A stretch of DNA of 44,525 nt from a virus. The notes under the pieces were generated by a model, which was not told where the DNA came from, made no database searches, and worked only from the letters and a program-made list of their open reading frames with translations. A program made the translations under genes and the position numbers. Below, in pieces: positions 8,792-17,002 of this stretch. Positions within the stretch are counted from its first letter, which is position 1; each line of letters opens with the position of its first letter. Where the stretch lies: positions 1 to 44,525 of IMG/VR virus record IMGVR_UViG_3300021420_000064. One strand, written 5' to 3'.

Positions 8792-9405
8792 CAGGTGTGC
8801 GAGAACGGCGTGGCAAATGAGGCGCCAGTTGCGGACAACATGCCCTTTACTTCCCACACATTGGCAGCAATGTCAGTGACCTCAAGCCACTCGCCGAGGC
8901 TTACCGATCCAGTCGTGGTCCGGTTAAGCGTGATCGTGTTCGACGTAGCGGCCGCGGCAAATCCGAGCACTACGTTGGTCGAGTCCACACGAGAACCGTT
9001 TATGAGTCCGATAAAGTTGTTAGCCGTACCGCCTACTGCGTTTGCCGATGATGTGTAGATGATGTGCGAATTTGACGTGGCCAGGACCGATACATAAAAG
9101 TTGAACGCATCCCCCGATCCGGTTGCCGGCGGAAGCGTGACGACGGAGCCGGTGGCGGTATTTAACAAAATCGCATTATTGTTGTTCGCCGCCGTAAGAG
9201 TTTTGGTCGATCCCGCGGCAACTATTGTCGCCGGCTTGCCGAGGCCGGTGATGTTGCCGTTGGCATCGGCGATCAGCACCTTACCGGCTGAAACCGCGCC
9301 AGCGGTAACGCCATCGAACAGGTTTTGAACCAGTAGTTCGACAAACTGCTCGGTGTCGAGCGGATAGGAAATGGGGATTGTCGTATTGGGTAGCGTTATT
9401 GCCAT
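8791..9405 (-). CDS. Beta-rich virion or appendage protein
   Basis: 204 aa with a strong ribosome site (GGAGG, 6 bases before ATG). After a short helical N-terminus (DTEQFVELLVQNLFDGV) it is rich in G, T, N, A and V with repeated strand patterns (TLTAANNNNAILLNTATGS, VVTLPPATGSGDAFNFYV), typical of phage fibre or decoration proteins. It has the same flavour as the 273-aa protein at 39179-40000. No signal peptide. Likely an exposed virion component; exact role unknown. Confidence 0.65.
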   Translation of the reverse strand: MAITLPNTTIPISYPLDTEQFVELLVQNLFDGVTAGAVSAGKVLIADANGNITGLGKPATIVAAGSTKTLTAANNNNAILLNTATGSVVTLPPATGSGDAFNFYVSVLATSNSHIIYTSSANAVGGTANNFIGLINGSRVDSTNVVLGFAAAATSNTITLNRTTTGSVSLGEWLEVTDIAANVWEVKGMLSATGASFATPFSHT

Positions 9406-9414
9406 TTCAGCCTC

Positions 9415-10047
9415 CTAGGCTCCGTAGGTGAATTGGCCGACATGGCCAAGCCTGACTTTCGGGTCCATCATGATCTTGTATCCGGCTTCCCGAGCCAGCC
9501 GGCAAAAGTGATAGTCCTCGCTCTCTAGTCCATCATCGTGCAGAGGGGTCATATAGAACGCATGCACGCGACCATCGGGGCCTTCATAGCTGGAAGTTGT
9601 CTTGGCGAGTTTTTCAAATACGCACCGGCTAATGCACATAAATCCAGTGCCGGCGTAGTCCACCTCGATTGGTCCCTTGAACTGATCGAGATCCTTGACC
9701 AGCGCACCGTCTTTCCACGCCGCAAACCATTGTTTGTCCGGTTTCTTCATGGCGTAAACGCCCACGCCGATGTCGGCTTCCAGGTTCCACACCGCCGCCA
9801 CATCTTCCGGCAGAAATTCAATGTCGGCATCTATCCAAAAAAGATGGCTATGATTGCTAGCGATAAAAGTAGCCGTCATTTCGTTGCGAATACGTGTGAT
9901 CAAGCTATCGTTTTTTCCAATAAGCCAATCGTGCGGAACTCCCTTTTGCGTCAGTTCTTCCTTGAGATTGAGACACGAACAAAAATGAGATGCGGTGATC
10001 ATGCCGCCGTAGCACGGCGTGCAGAACAGAATGGACGGCTCAGTCAT
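9415..10047 (-). CDS. GT-A type glycosyltransferase
   Basis: 210 aa from ATG 10047, which overlaps the upstream stop by 8 bases; a longer in-frame start at 10092 would lie inside the tailspike gene. The N-terminus ILFCTPCYGG starts a Rossmann-type sheet. RNEMTATFIASNHSHLFWID leads into the DXD motif DAD used to bind metal and sugar nucleotide. A later DYAGTGFMCISR and the acidic ESEDYHFCRLAREAGYKI match the acceptor and catalytic part of small GT-A enzymes. It probably adds a sugar to a virion protein, DNA or host glycan. Confidence 0.82.
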   Translation of the reverse strand: MTEPSILFCTPCYGGMITASHFCSCLNLKEELTQKGVPHDWLIGKNDSLITRIRNEMTATFIASNHSHLFWIDADIEFLPEDVAAVWNLEADIGVGVYAMKKPDKQWFAAWKDGALVKDLDQFKGPIEVDYAGTGFMCISRCVFEKLAKTTSSYEGPDGRVHAFYMTPLHDDGLESEDYHFCRLAREAGYKIMMDPKVRLGHVGQFTYGA

Positions 10048-12274
10048 ATGAACGCTTGTTCGTCTTGACGACAAACGATGGAGGATTGTCACTTAATCGG
10101 CGCAATCCATCCGAACTTGCAATTACTTTCCCCAATCTGACATTCGTCGGATGCGCCTCAATCTCTGATTCCCCGATCTCGTAATCCTGCTGTCCGTCCA
10201 GAACGCAATTTATTGGCAACTCCAAAATAGTTGTATCCGTGATATAGCCATAGCCAAACGTCAGAATGACCGGACCGGTGAGCGGTGCCGTTGCAAACGT
10301 CAAATTGCCGGCACCATCATTGGACACCGACACGGCATTGCCGAACAGATCTCGTGCCTGGCATGTGACAACGTTTGCGCCGACCGCGAAAGTAAAATTG
10401 AAGGTGCCGATTGTTGGGTACGCGATAATGGTAAATGATGTGGCGCTTTTTTCAATGACCACCATGATGAACTCTGGAAACGCCGGGTTCCCGTGGTAGC
10501 TTATGCCGAAGCAGCGGATAGAAATTGCCCCGGAGAACGCCGCTATCAGTGCCTTATAGGCGACCGCGCTAGGCAGAGGATTAAAGCTGGCGTCGAAATA
10601 TCCGTAAAAGTCCTGGTCCTGCACCAGAACGTAGGGCTGTATCACTGCGGCTCCCTGGATGATGAGCCAGATCATTTCACGGACGTTGAACACAGCCTTC
10701 AACGTCTCGGAGCCGTTGCATTCTGCGGTATAGAAGCCAAACTCGTTGGCGGCGATCGGATGAGCCCCGGCCGCCGTCTTGAACGAGGACCACAGCACTT
10801 CTACATATTCCGGCGTTTGGCTGCTCGGAAGGCCGCCAGAATACGGATGAAACCCAACAGCAGTCAGATGAGCTGCCTGCGCGGTGTCGGCCAGGAATGA
10901 GGCGACGAACGTATCCGGGGCGATAAATCCAGAACCGCCGCCCGGTGCGACACCACCAGAAATGATCTTTGCTCTAGGCAGAGCGCCTATAATGGCAGCC
11001 GTCGTCGCATCAAACAACGTGGCGTAATTGGCGGCATTCGCTGCTGGCGCGGCTGAGTATTGCCCAGGGCCGTTGCTGATGTTCTCCTCGTTCCAGATCT
11101 CATAAGTCATATTTGTGGGGCCGTAGCGAGTAGCTACTCCCGCGTAGGCGGCCTTGAAGGCGTTAATCCCGGTCGTATCAGTTGGCAGAGTAAAAAAGGA
11201 GTTTTCGTACAGCGTATTGCTGTAGCTGCACGTCACGTCCACATTGTAACTCGCCGCCGTCAGGGCCGGTAAATACGCATCTGGGATGGTGTACGTGTAC
11301 ACCCCCAGCGATGCTTCAATCACCTCCCAGGTAACGCAGTCCAGCCGTAGCGCGGTGCATCCAAGGTATTCCAGCATCGAAATTGTGCTGGCCACCGGAA
11401 TCGGCGTTACACCTAGATTGCCGATCGTGGTGTGCGAGTTGATGCCGAACACCGGTAGCGCAGGTGCGCTGATAAATGACATCGCGCCAGAGTTCAGAGC
11501 GATAGGATAAGCGTTGAGGCCGTCAACCGTCAGGAAGGCATTGATCGCATTTGTCACATTGGCGATGTTGAGTTGACCATCGCCGATAAAGAATGCGCTG
11601 ATCTGAGCGGTACCAAAGTTATCAATAGAACCGATGTCGTTGAGGGCGCCGACTAAGACGGTTTTGGTTGGAACTGCCGTCGGTCCTGCCGAAGCGGTGC
11701 TGATGAGTGAGCCGTCCCAATAACTCGCCTCGGCCGCAACCCCGGTACGACAAGCAGCCAACGCTCCTTTTGAATTTCCGTAAAGTGCTGGGCCAGCCAT
11801 ATTAAAGCTGGCGTCGTTAATGCAGCTTGAATACTGGTTATAAGAGCCATTGGTGGCGTAGTTGATGACGAACGAGAACGAAACCGTAGCCGCATCGGAA
11901 GCACCCATCACGCTCGCGGCACCAGGGGCGGCGACGGTCGAGTACAGGCCCATGCTCGCTGAGTTCAACGAGTATTTCGCACCAACGGCTGTCGAAGGAT
12001 TGAACTGCGTGTCGATGTAGCCGGTCGAGCCATCCCCGGTGAAGCCGGCGTTGGCCGCGAAGGTCATCCCTCCGTGGACGACGCCAGTGTATTTAGAGCT
12101 GATTAAGTTGGTCAGCGCGGTTGGCGTGTCTATCGCATCCCATATTTGCAGCACATCAAGATGCGCCAAGTCGCCGGTAGCCGAGAGCGTGTTAAAAAGA
12201 GTTTGGTACTGCGCAAGTCTTGTCCCGGTCGGCTGCGTTGCCAATCGCGCCAAAAACTGAGACAAATCGGTCAT
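10040..12274 (-). CDS. Tailspike with glycoside hydrolase clan A domain
   Basis: 744 aa. Three parts are visible. Residues about 1-260 are beta-rich with FTGDGSTGYIDTQFNP, like a concanavalin/LamG lectin sandwich. Residues about 270-580 read as a TIM barrel with LGCTALRLDCVTW, the acid/base motif YEIWNEEN (Glu396) and the nucleophile region ANEFGF (Glu511), the spacing of clan GH-A enzymes such as GH39 or GH5. The rest is a C-terminal beta sandwich. No signal peptide. The likely role is a virion-borne depolymerase that recognises and cuts host capsular or exopolysaccharide. Substrate cannot be read from sequence. Confidence 0.8.
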   Translation of the reverse strand: MTDLSQFLARLATQPTGTRLAQYQTLFNTLSATGDLAHLDVLQIWDAIDTPTALTNLISSKYTGVVHGGMTFAANAGFTGDGSTGYIDTQFNPSTAVGAKYSLNSASMGLYSTVAAPGAASVMGASDAATVSFSFVINYATNGSYNQYSSCINDASFNMAGPALYGNSKGALAACRTGVAAEASYWDGSLISTASAGPTAVPTKTVLVGALNDIGSIDNFGTAQISAFFIGDGQLNIANVTNAINAFLTVDGLNAYPIALNSGAMSFISAPALPVFGINSHTTIGNLGVTPIPVASTISMLEYLGCTALRLDCVTWEVIEASLGVYTYTIPDAYLPALTAASYNVDVTCSYSNTLYENSFFTLPTDTTGINAFKAAYAGVATRYGPTNMTYEIWNEENISNGPGQYSAAPAANAANYATLFDATTAAIIGALPRAKIISGGVAPGGGSGFIAPDTFVASFLADTAQAAHLTAVGFHPYSGGLPSSQTPEYVEVLWSSFKTAAGAHPIAANEFGFYTAECNGSETLKAVFNVREMIWLIIQGAAVIQPYVLVQDQDFYGYFDASFNPLPSAVAYKALIAAFSGAISIRCFGISYHGNPAFPEFIMVVIEKSATSFTIIAYPTIGTFNFTFAVGANVVTCQARDLFGNAVSVSNDGAGNLTFATAPLTGPVILTFGYGYITDTTILELPINCVLDGQQDYEIGESEIEAHPTNVRLGKVIASSDGLRRLSDNPPSFVVKTNKRSYD

Positions 12275-12296
12275 GCTGAAATGACCTCAATTAAGA

Positions 12297-13001
12297 TTAG
12301 CGGGTGATGACTCGTATAGACCTATCAAATAAAAAACAGCCGTTCTTGAAAAATACCGAGGTACAGCCCCGGAGAACTACGCCCGGAACGGCACCATGGA
12401 AATCAACCCGCTGGAATAATTCCTTGTCGCAGAACGCTTCAAAAATACCATACCCATCGGAATTGTCGCAGATGATCGCGCCATTTTCCTCCAAAACCCC
12501 AATCGCGACATCGACCAGCTCGGCGCGATAGAGACCATCAATAACAACAATATCAAATCTCTTTGGCTCTGCCTCGTCCAGAATTTTGCGCACATGCGTT
12601 ATGCACGTTTCCGCGTCCGGCGAATGAGCAAAATAGACGGCTACATTTAGCGGAGCAGCACACTTTATTTTCTCGAACCATCTTTTGTCTGCGTCTATCG
12701 CGATCACCGATCCAGCTCTAGTAGCCCACCAAAGCGTTGATTGCCCCGCACCAAACTCCAACACACGTCTGCCAGAGAAAGACCTCCGACTCAGAAAATC
12801 AATGGATGGATAGGTATACCAAGGCAACGGGTCGCCAAACCTGTCCACCGCACGGAGCAGGAAGGAACTCCTAAAATGTCCGGCTTGATAGTAGTGGAAG
12901 AACGGCGTGAATACGGCAGTTACAACGCTGCGTATCGGATTGGATATCCACGGCGGAAGCCGTTTGACGGGCGCAAAGTACCTGTGGATCCAAGTCTGCA
13001 T
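12297..13001 (-). CDS. SAM-dependent methyltransferase, class I
   Basis: 234 aa. Motif I VLEFGAGQSTLWWA, motif II VIAIDADKRW and motif IV FDIVVIDG are spaced as in class I methyltransferases, with EENGAIICDNSD as the next strand. The N-terminal 70 residues are basic and aromatic. The DNA is clearly richer in A and T than its neighbours and the gene is separated from flanking ORFs by short gaps, which suggests acquisition. A hairpin (13014-13035) lies just upstream. Target is unknown; beside a glycosyltransferase and tailspikes, methylation of a sugar is the leading guess. Confidence 0.82.
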   Translation of the reverse strand: MQTWIHRYFAPVKRLPPWISNPIRSVVTAVFTPFFHYYQAGHFRSSFLLRAVDRFGDPLPWYTYPSIDFLSRRSFSGRRVLEFGAGQSTLWWATRAGSVIAIDADKRWFEKIKCAAPLNVAVYFAHSPDAETCITHVRKILDEAEPKRFDIVVIDGLYRAELVDVAIGVLEENGAIICDNSDGYGIFEAFCDKELFQRVDFHGAVPGVVLRGCTSVFFKNGCFLFDRSIRVITR

Positions 13002-13013
13002 TGCCCGCGCATT

Positions 13014-13035
13014 AAATCAGGTCATGCCCTGATTT
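13014..13035 (-). promoter_or_regulatory. Hairpin upstream of methyltransferase
   Basis: AAATCAGG and CCTGATTT form a perfect 8-base stem around a 6-base loop, ending 13 bases before the methyltransferase ATG. There is no U-tract on either side, so a Rho-independent terminator is unlikely. It could sequester or expose the start region or mark an RNase site. Confidence 0.45.
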
Positions 13036-13049
13036 CAAGCATGAAGCGC

Positions 13050-13175
13050 TCATTGGAGCAGGTTTCCGGTCGCATCCGTCAACAACGCGGTATAGAGAAC
13101 GACGAACCGTTGTGCATAGGCCGTTGCTACTAAGAGCAAGACAATGACGACAGCCAGATAAATCCTCTTTGCCAT
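13050..13175 (-). CDS. Small exported or membrane peptide, 41 aa
   Basis: ATG shares a base with the stop of the beta-helix gene (TGATG). The N-terminus is a textbook signal peptide: basic MAKRIY, a hydrophobic core LAVVIVLLLVA and a cleavage-like AYA before Q. The mature part would be only about 20 residues (RFVVLYTALLTDATGNLL). It is the last of five successive ORFs with such signals. Too short for family assignment. Confidence 0.6.
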   Translation of the reverse strand: MAKRIYLAVVIVLLLVATAYAQRFVVLYTALLTDATGNLLQ

Positions 13176-14683
13176 CAATGCACCGTCAACACGCCGCTGT
13201 TGTTCCAAAGCTGTCCAGTCACCAAGCCAGACGCGCTCGTCGGCAAACCTAGAAACACGTCCATGGTTTGATTACTGCCGATTTCATCCGCCATGATGAC
13301 CGCGTTTGCAACAGTCGCGTAATTGATCTGCGCTATTGTCAGAGGCTGCAAATTGTTGCCAACGGACAGCAGAATGGGCGTCGTTGGCGTATTGCCAAAA
13401 CCGAACAGCACAGAATTGGCCGCCGACTGGACAATGCTATTGTTGTCCAGAAACGTGAAGCGGCCGCCGCCTACGAAATAAAAATATCCGTTGGCAAGCG
13501 CGTTGGTGGTTGTCAGTCGATTGGACCGCCAAACGATTGTTCCGCTATTGTTTCCGTTCACAAGGCCCTGCAAACTGCCTTCCGACTGATTGTCCTCAAT
13601 TTCGCTTGTCTCGGTGCTTTGCAGTACATAAACCTCAACATCGTTGAGCCCGCCACCCAAGCCATTGATAAAGAACGATCCATTCTCATTATCAACACCG
13701 CGCGCACATTGCGAAATGGTGTTGTTCAGCAATATCTGGTTTTTGTTATTGCCGCTCGGGCCATTGTAGAACCCTGTTCCGTAGGCTTGTCCGGTGTGGA
13801 TGGTTACGCCGGTTTGGCTAAACGACGCGCCAGCGGTAAGAATTACCGTCGTTCCGTTGGTGACGGAGGCGATGGTCGTGTCGAGAATGCCGCCCGCGTA
13901 GCTGACCCGGATGCGAGCACCCACGTCACCGCTGACGAACGCGGCGGTTGCGGATGTAAGCGTTGTCGTTCCGTTTGTTACGCCGTCCCGCGCCCGCAAG
14001 ACCGCGTTAGTGCCCGAGCAGATGATCGCGTTGTTGGTGATTTGCGCGTTTTCGTTATTGCTGGTAGCCGTCGCGGAAACCGAAATGGCCTTGAAGTTTG
14101 CGTTGTTTTGCGCCGAGCCATCGAAGAAATTGTTTTCCACGATCGGCGCGGTGGAGATGTACGTGCCACCTTGACCGTCGAAGTTCACGTAGCCGTTGAT
14201 TGTCTTGCCGGCAGCCAAACCAAAATAAAACCCCCTCACGACGGGCTGGATATCGCTCTCGAAATCGAACATCGGGCCGGTGCCGGTGCCGTGCCAGATG
14301 AAGGAAGGCGGCCCGGACTGGCTCGCCTTCGGTATCTGTAGAGAGATCAACTGTATATTGCGGCGATTGGAGCCGGTGATCTTGGCGCTGATATAAACGA
14401 TGCAGCCTGCTGGCGCGACCAGCGAACTGAAATCCGGCATCGCATTGATGGCGTTCTGCAATGCCGTGGTGCTGTCGGCAACTCCGGTACAGTCGATCCC
14501 TACGTCGGGAAACGATGTCCAAGCATCAACGGCGCGAGTCGCCGGCGTGCGCGTGGTATTACCGCCAGTGACGGCATAAGGAACGGTGCCGTTGTATTGC
14601 GCGCAAGTAGATCCTGCTGGGCACGCCGCCAGGGCTGGCCACGGAGCCACCAGCAACAGGAGGCTGAAAATAAGCCTTTTCAT
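13175..14683 (-). CDS. Exported beta-helix (pectate-lyase-like) tailspike protein
   Basis: 502 aa. The first 20 residues are a Sec signal (MKRLIFSLLLLVAPWPALA, then A-C). Next comes the start typical of right-handed beta-helix spikes, FPDVGIDCTGVADSTTALQN, followed by many short strands rich in N, G, T and S (ENNFFDGSAQNN, ITNNAIICSG, LLNNTISQC). The C-terminus has GLPTSASGLVTGQLWNNSG, a tail motif often seen on phage virion proteins. So it looks like a virion spike but carries an export signal, which cytoplasmically assembled spikes lack. It may act at the host surface or in the periplasm. ATGA overlap with the 55-aa ORF upstream. Confidence 0.8.
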   Translation of the reverse strand: MKRLIFSLLLLVAPWPALAACPAGSTCAQYNGTVPYAVTGGNTTRTPATRAVDAWTSFPDVGIDCTGVADSTTALQNAINAMPDFSSLVAPAGCIVYISAKITGSNRRNIQLISLQIPKASQSGPPSFIWHGTGTGPMFDFESDIQPVVRGFYFGLAAGKTINGYVNFDGQGGTYISTAPIVENNFFDGSAQNNANFKAISVSATATSNNENAQITNNAIICSGTNAVLRARDGVTNGTTTLTSATAAFVSGDVGARIRVSYAGGILDTTIASVTNGTTVILTAGASFSQTGVTIHTGQAYGTGFYNGPSGNNKNQILLNNTISQCARGVDNENGSFFINGLGGGLNDVEVYVLQSTETSEIEDNQSEGSLQGLVNGNNSGTIVWRSNRLTTTNALANGYFYFVGGGRFTFLDNNSIVQSAANSVLFGFGNTPTTPILLSVGNNLQPLTIAQINYATVANAVIMADEIGSNQTMDVFLGLPTSASGLVTGQLWNNSGVLTVH

Positions 14684-14847
14684 CTTGTCAGCAGCGCGCC
14701 GCTAGAATTGGTAAGCAACACGCCATTCTGATCCGTCAACAGCACAGGGAGACCACCACCGGCGCCAATTGGATTGTAGATTCCGTCCGCGCTCGCGCCG
14801 AACGCAATCGACATCATGACCAGCAGAGTCAGGCATCCGCGCAACAT
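14680..14847 (-). CDS. Small exported peptide, 55 aa
   Basis: Coupled at both ends: ATG shares a base with the preceding stop (TGATG) and its stop overlaps the next ATG (ATGA). Signal peptide MLRGCLTLLVMMSIAFGASA is followed by a glycine-rich mature part with the near-repeat LLTDQNGVLLTNSSGALL. The same LTD..GN.L pattern appears in the 41-aa peptide at 13050-13175. No family recognised. Confidence 0.65.
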   Translation of the reverse strand: MLRGCLTLLVMMSIAFGASADGIYNPIGAGGGLPVLLTDQNGVLLTNSSGALLTR

Positions 14848-15785
14848 CAGAAACCCCAATACGACCGAACGTTGGCACTTAACGCCAACTGATTTGCGCT
14901 GGAAAGCGCCGATGGCCAGATGCCGGCCGCTACATAATTGCCGACACCATTAGTCGATCCCAAGCCGCCGCTTATATCCTGACATCCAACCGTGATGGTC
15001 GAATTAAACGCCTGCGTGCCGCCGCTTCCCGTTGTCACGCTGCCATTCTTGGATACTGAGGATGATGTTCCCGACGCGGCGAATTGCACCACCTGGAATG
15101 AACTTATTGTTGGGGCGGCTCCGGTCACGCTCGCGCCGGCATAACCCAGCCAATCAACCGTTGTGTCCTGTCTGATAATTGCGCCGGTAAATCCACCACC
15201 GCTGTCTGACGCCATCGGAACGCCGGTCGCGGTTGTGGTCGGATCGATTGCCACCAGCATCGTATAGGGCTGCGCGTTCGAGGCCGATCCCGCTGTGACC
15301 AGACACTGGCTGGTCGCTATGCCCCAACATGGGAGTGACCCTAGACATAAGCGCGTTACCGCTGGACCGGACCCAACCGGCGTTGGTATTTCGGTGACAT
15401 TTCCCAGCGTCGCCGTCTGGTCGTAGAGCGTCCCAACCTCACAACCGCTGGCGCAGGTCGTCGCCAGCGATTGCAGCGTCTCGTGAATGACGCCGCCGGC
15501 CGTGCAGGTAATCAGTGTGTGGTTGACGCCGGCACTGTCGTAGACCGTGGCGACGTTGCCGACATAGGCGGCGCTGTAGCACTGGTAGATCGACCAGAAG
15601 CCGATGGCACCGGAAACGACATCGCCGGGACCGGAGTAGGATGCCTTTGCAGCGGACGGATTATCGATGCCGTCCTGGGCGCCGCCGACCTGATTATTGT
15701 TGGAAATTCCTTCGGCCGCCAGAGTTGCAAAACAACCAAAGGCAAGAACAATAAAGGGCAGAAGCGCCTTACTGCGTATCGACAT
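14847..15785 (-). CDS. Exported lectin-like protein (arabinofuranosidase-B-type sandwich candidate)
   Basis: 312 aa with a Sec signal (MSIRSKALLPFIVLAFGC, FATLAA). The mature protein is beta-rich; FWSIYQCYSAAYVGNVATVY and EVGTLYDQTATLGN echo the pattern of the concanavalin-like domain found in arabinofuranosidase B enzymes, with several cysteines (CTAGG, CASGCEVG, CLGSLPCWG) that could pair in an oxidising compartment. This supports real export. Overlaps the upstream ORF by 17 bases. Likely binds or trims surface glycans; activity is not provable from sequence. Confidence 0.7.
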   Translation of the reverse strand: MSIRSKALLPFIVLAFGCFATLAAEGISNNNQVGGAQDGIDNPSAAKASYSGPGDVVSGAIGFWSIYQCYSAAYVGNVATVYDSAGVNHTLITCTAGGVIHETLQSLATTCASGCEVGTLYDQTATLGNVTEIPTPVGSGPAVTRLCLGSLPCWGIATSQCLVTAGSASNAQPYTMLVAIDPTTTATGVPMASDSGGGFTGAIIRQDTTVDWLGYAGASVTGAAPTISSFQVVQFAASGTSSSVSKNGSVTTGSGGTQAFNSTITVGCQDISGGLGSTNGVGNYVAAGIWPSALSSANQLALSANVRSYWGF

Positions 15786-16149
15786 AAAGCGTGTCCGCCG
15801 TAGTCGCGCAGGTCGCCTGGATCACATCGGCTGGGATATACGGATAATAGCGGGTGTAAGAACCGCCGGCCAAAAGCAGAATTGACGTTGCTTTCGTAGC
15901 CGAACCGCTGCCCACGAATACCCAGCAGCTATCGGTAGCATTGTTGTTCTGGATCGTCAGCGATCGCCTGTTGTCGCTCGCCGCAAGAACAGTCTGAAAC
16001 GTGTTGCCGGTGGCAATCGATGCGCTGGCATTCGTCGTCAGCGACGTGCCGGGAGCACTCCCCGGCGCATTGTCGGCAAGCGCGTGGGAGCCAAAAAAAA
16101 TGCCCGCCACAATGAGCGGGCCGAGCCACAACCTTGTGCAGCGCATCAT
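15769..16149 (-). CDS. Exported small beta protein, 126 aa
   Basis: Start at ATG 16149 (GAGGA 7 bases upstream). Sec signal WLGPLIVAGIFFGSHALA with ALA cleavage. The mature domain NRRSLTIQNNNATDSCWVF and the ending AGGSYTRYYPYIPADVIQAT resemble small phage appendage domains seen beside tail genes. Two cysteines may pair. It is the first of five successive ORFs with signal peptides. Confidence 0.75.
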   Translation of the reverse strand: MMRCTRLWLGPLIVAGIFFGSHALADNAPGSAPGTSLTTNASASIATGNTFQTVLAASDNRRSLTIQNNNATDSCWVFVGSGSATKATSILLLAGGSYTRYYPYIPADVIQATCATTADTLYVDTQ

Positions 16150-16268
16150 GGCTTCTTCCTCGTCTTGATCCGCTTTGCAATCACGGTCTTTTGCACCGCA
16201 CCAATCTTGACCGCGCGCGGCTGGTAAGCCTTCACCACCGCGCGCGCTACTTTCCGATGCGCCTTCAT
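16146..16268 (-). CDS. Highly basic micro-protein, 40 aa
   Basis: ATG overlaps the preceding stop (ATGA) and its stop TGA overlaps the next ATG, so it is coupled on both sides. About a third of the residues are K or R, ending KRIKTRKKP. Nucleic-acid binding is a natural guess, for instance condensing DNA or RNA. Too short for family recognition; coupling is the main evidence that it is translated. Confidence 0.55.
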   Translation of the reverse strand: MKAHRKVARAVVKAYQPRAVKIGAVQKTVIAKRIKTRKKP

Positions 16269-17002
16269 GCAGGCAACGGCGCCGGCCAGACTTTCGGGTT
16301 GGGCGGCGGCATTGGAACGGGCTTTCCCCCCGCGGACTTGTCAGCGGCAGCTTTTTCGGCAGCAGCTTTGTCAGCCGCGACCTTGGCGACCCGCGCCGCC
16401 TCGAGCTCATCCGTGTGGCGCTTGGCCATGGCATCGAGCTCGGTCTTGTGCCGGGCCTCAAGTTCCGCCTTTGAGCCCGCCGATGCCGAGGGATTAGTAT
16501 CGAAAGCCGTAACCTCGGCCTTGTGCTTCTCAACCAGGGCCGCGTCCTCGGTCTTGTGCCGCGCCCGCAAGTCGGCCTCACTAACCACACCACGGCCGGC
16601 CGCCAATGCCTTCGCCCGCCGCTCATCGAGCACCGGCTTTCGCGCCGCCGCGAGAGTGTCGGTAAACGCCTTCACGGTCGGGAACACCTGCGCCTGACCA
16701 TCCTTCTCGGGCCTGCACACCACATAAATCTTCCCGGAAATCGGGTCGTACGCATCGAGCGCCAGCCCGAACTGCGTCACTTCCCATTCGAGCGGCGGAA
16801 ACTCCTTCTCCGCCTTGTGCGTCTCGATCGCCGCCAACTGCTCGTCCGTCTGCGCCTTCACGACCGTCTCGTCGCTGCCGGGATACTTCGGCGAAACAAT
16901 CGCCGGCCCCGGATACGTCTCCGTAGCCAACGCCTGACGCTTCGCCTTCTCAACCCCAACATCCGCAATAAACCGCTGCACATCTTCCTTCGTGTAAGCC
17001 AT
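16265..17002 (-). CDS. Charged helical protein with C-terminal coiled coil
   Basis: 245 aa with a strong ribosome site (AGGAG, ATG 6 bases later). The N-terminal half is mixed (ALDAYDPISGKIYVVC). From about residue 140 it is heptad-like and rich in A, K, E and H (DLRARHKTEDAALVEKHKAE, ELEARHKTELDAMAKRHTDE), then an alanine/lysine tract, ending in a proline tail PVPMPPPNPKVWPAPLPA. Three spaced RHK/KRH motifs suggest an internal repeat. First gene after the long leader at 17003-17358. Probably structural; no family recognised. Confidence 0.75.
   Translation of the reverse strand: MAYTKEDVQRFIADVGVEKAKRQALATETYPGPAIVSPKYPGSDETVVKAQTDEQLAAIETHKAEKEFPPLEWEVTQFGLALDAYDPISGKIYVVCRPEKDGQAQVFPTVKAFTDTLAAARKPVLDERRAKALAAGRGVVSEADLRARHKTEDAALVEKHKAEVTAFDTNPSASAGSKAELEARHKTELDAMAKRHTDELEAARVAKVAADKAAAEKAAADKSAGGKPVPMPPPNPKVWPAPLPA

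Noticed and set aside
13268-14341. Rightward open frame of 357 codons
   Set aside because: Antisense to the beta-helix gene, which has a signal peptide and coupled ends.
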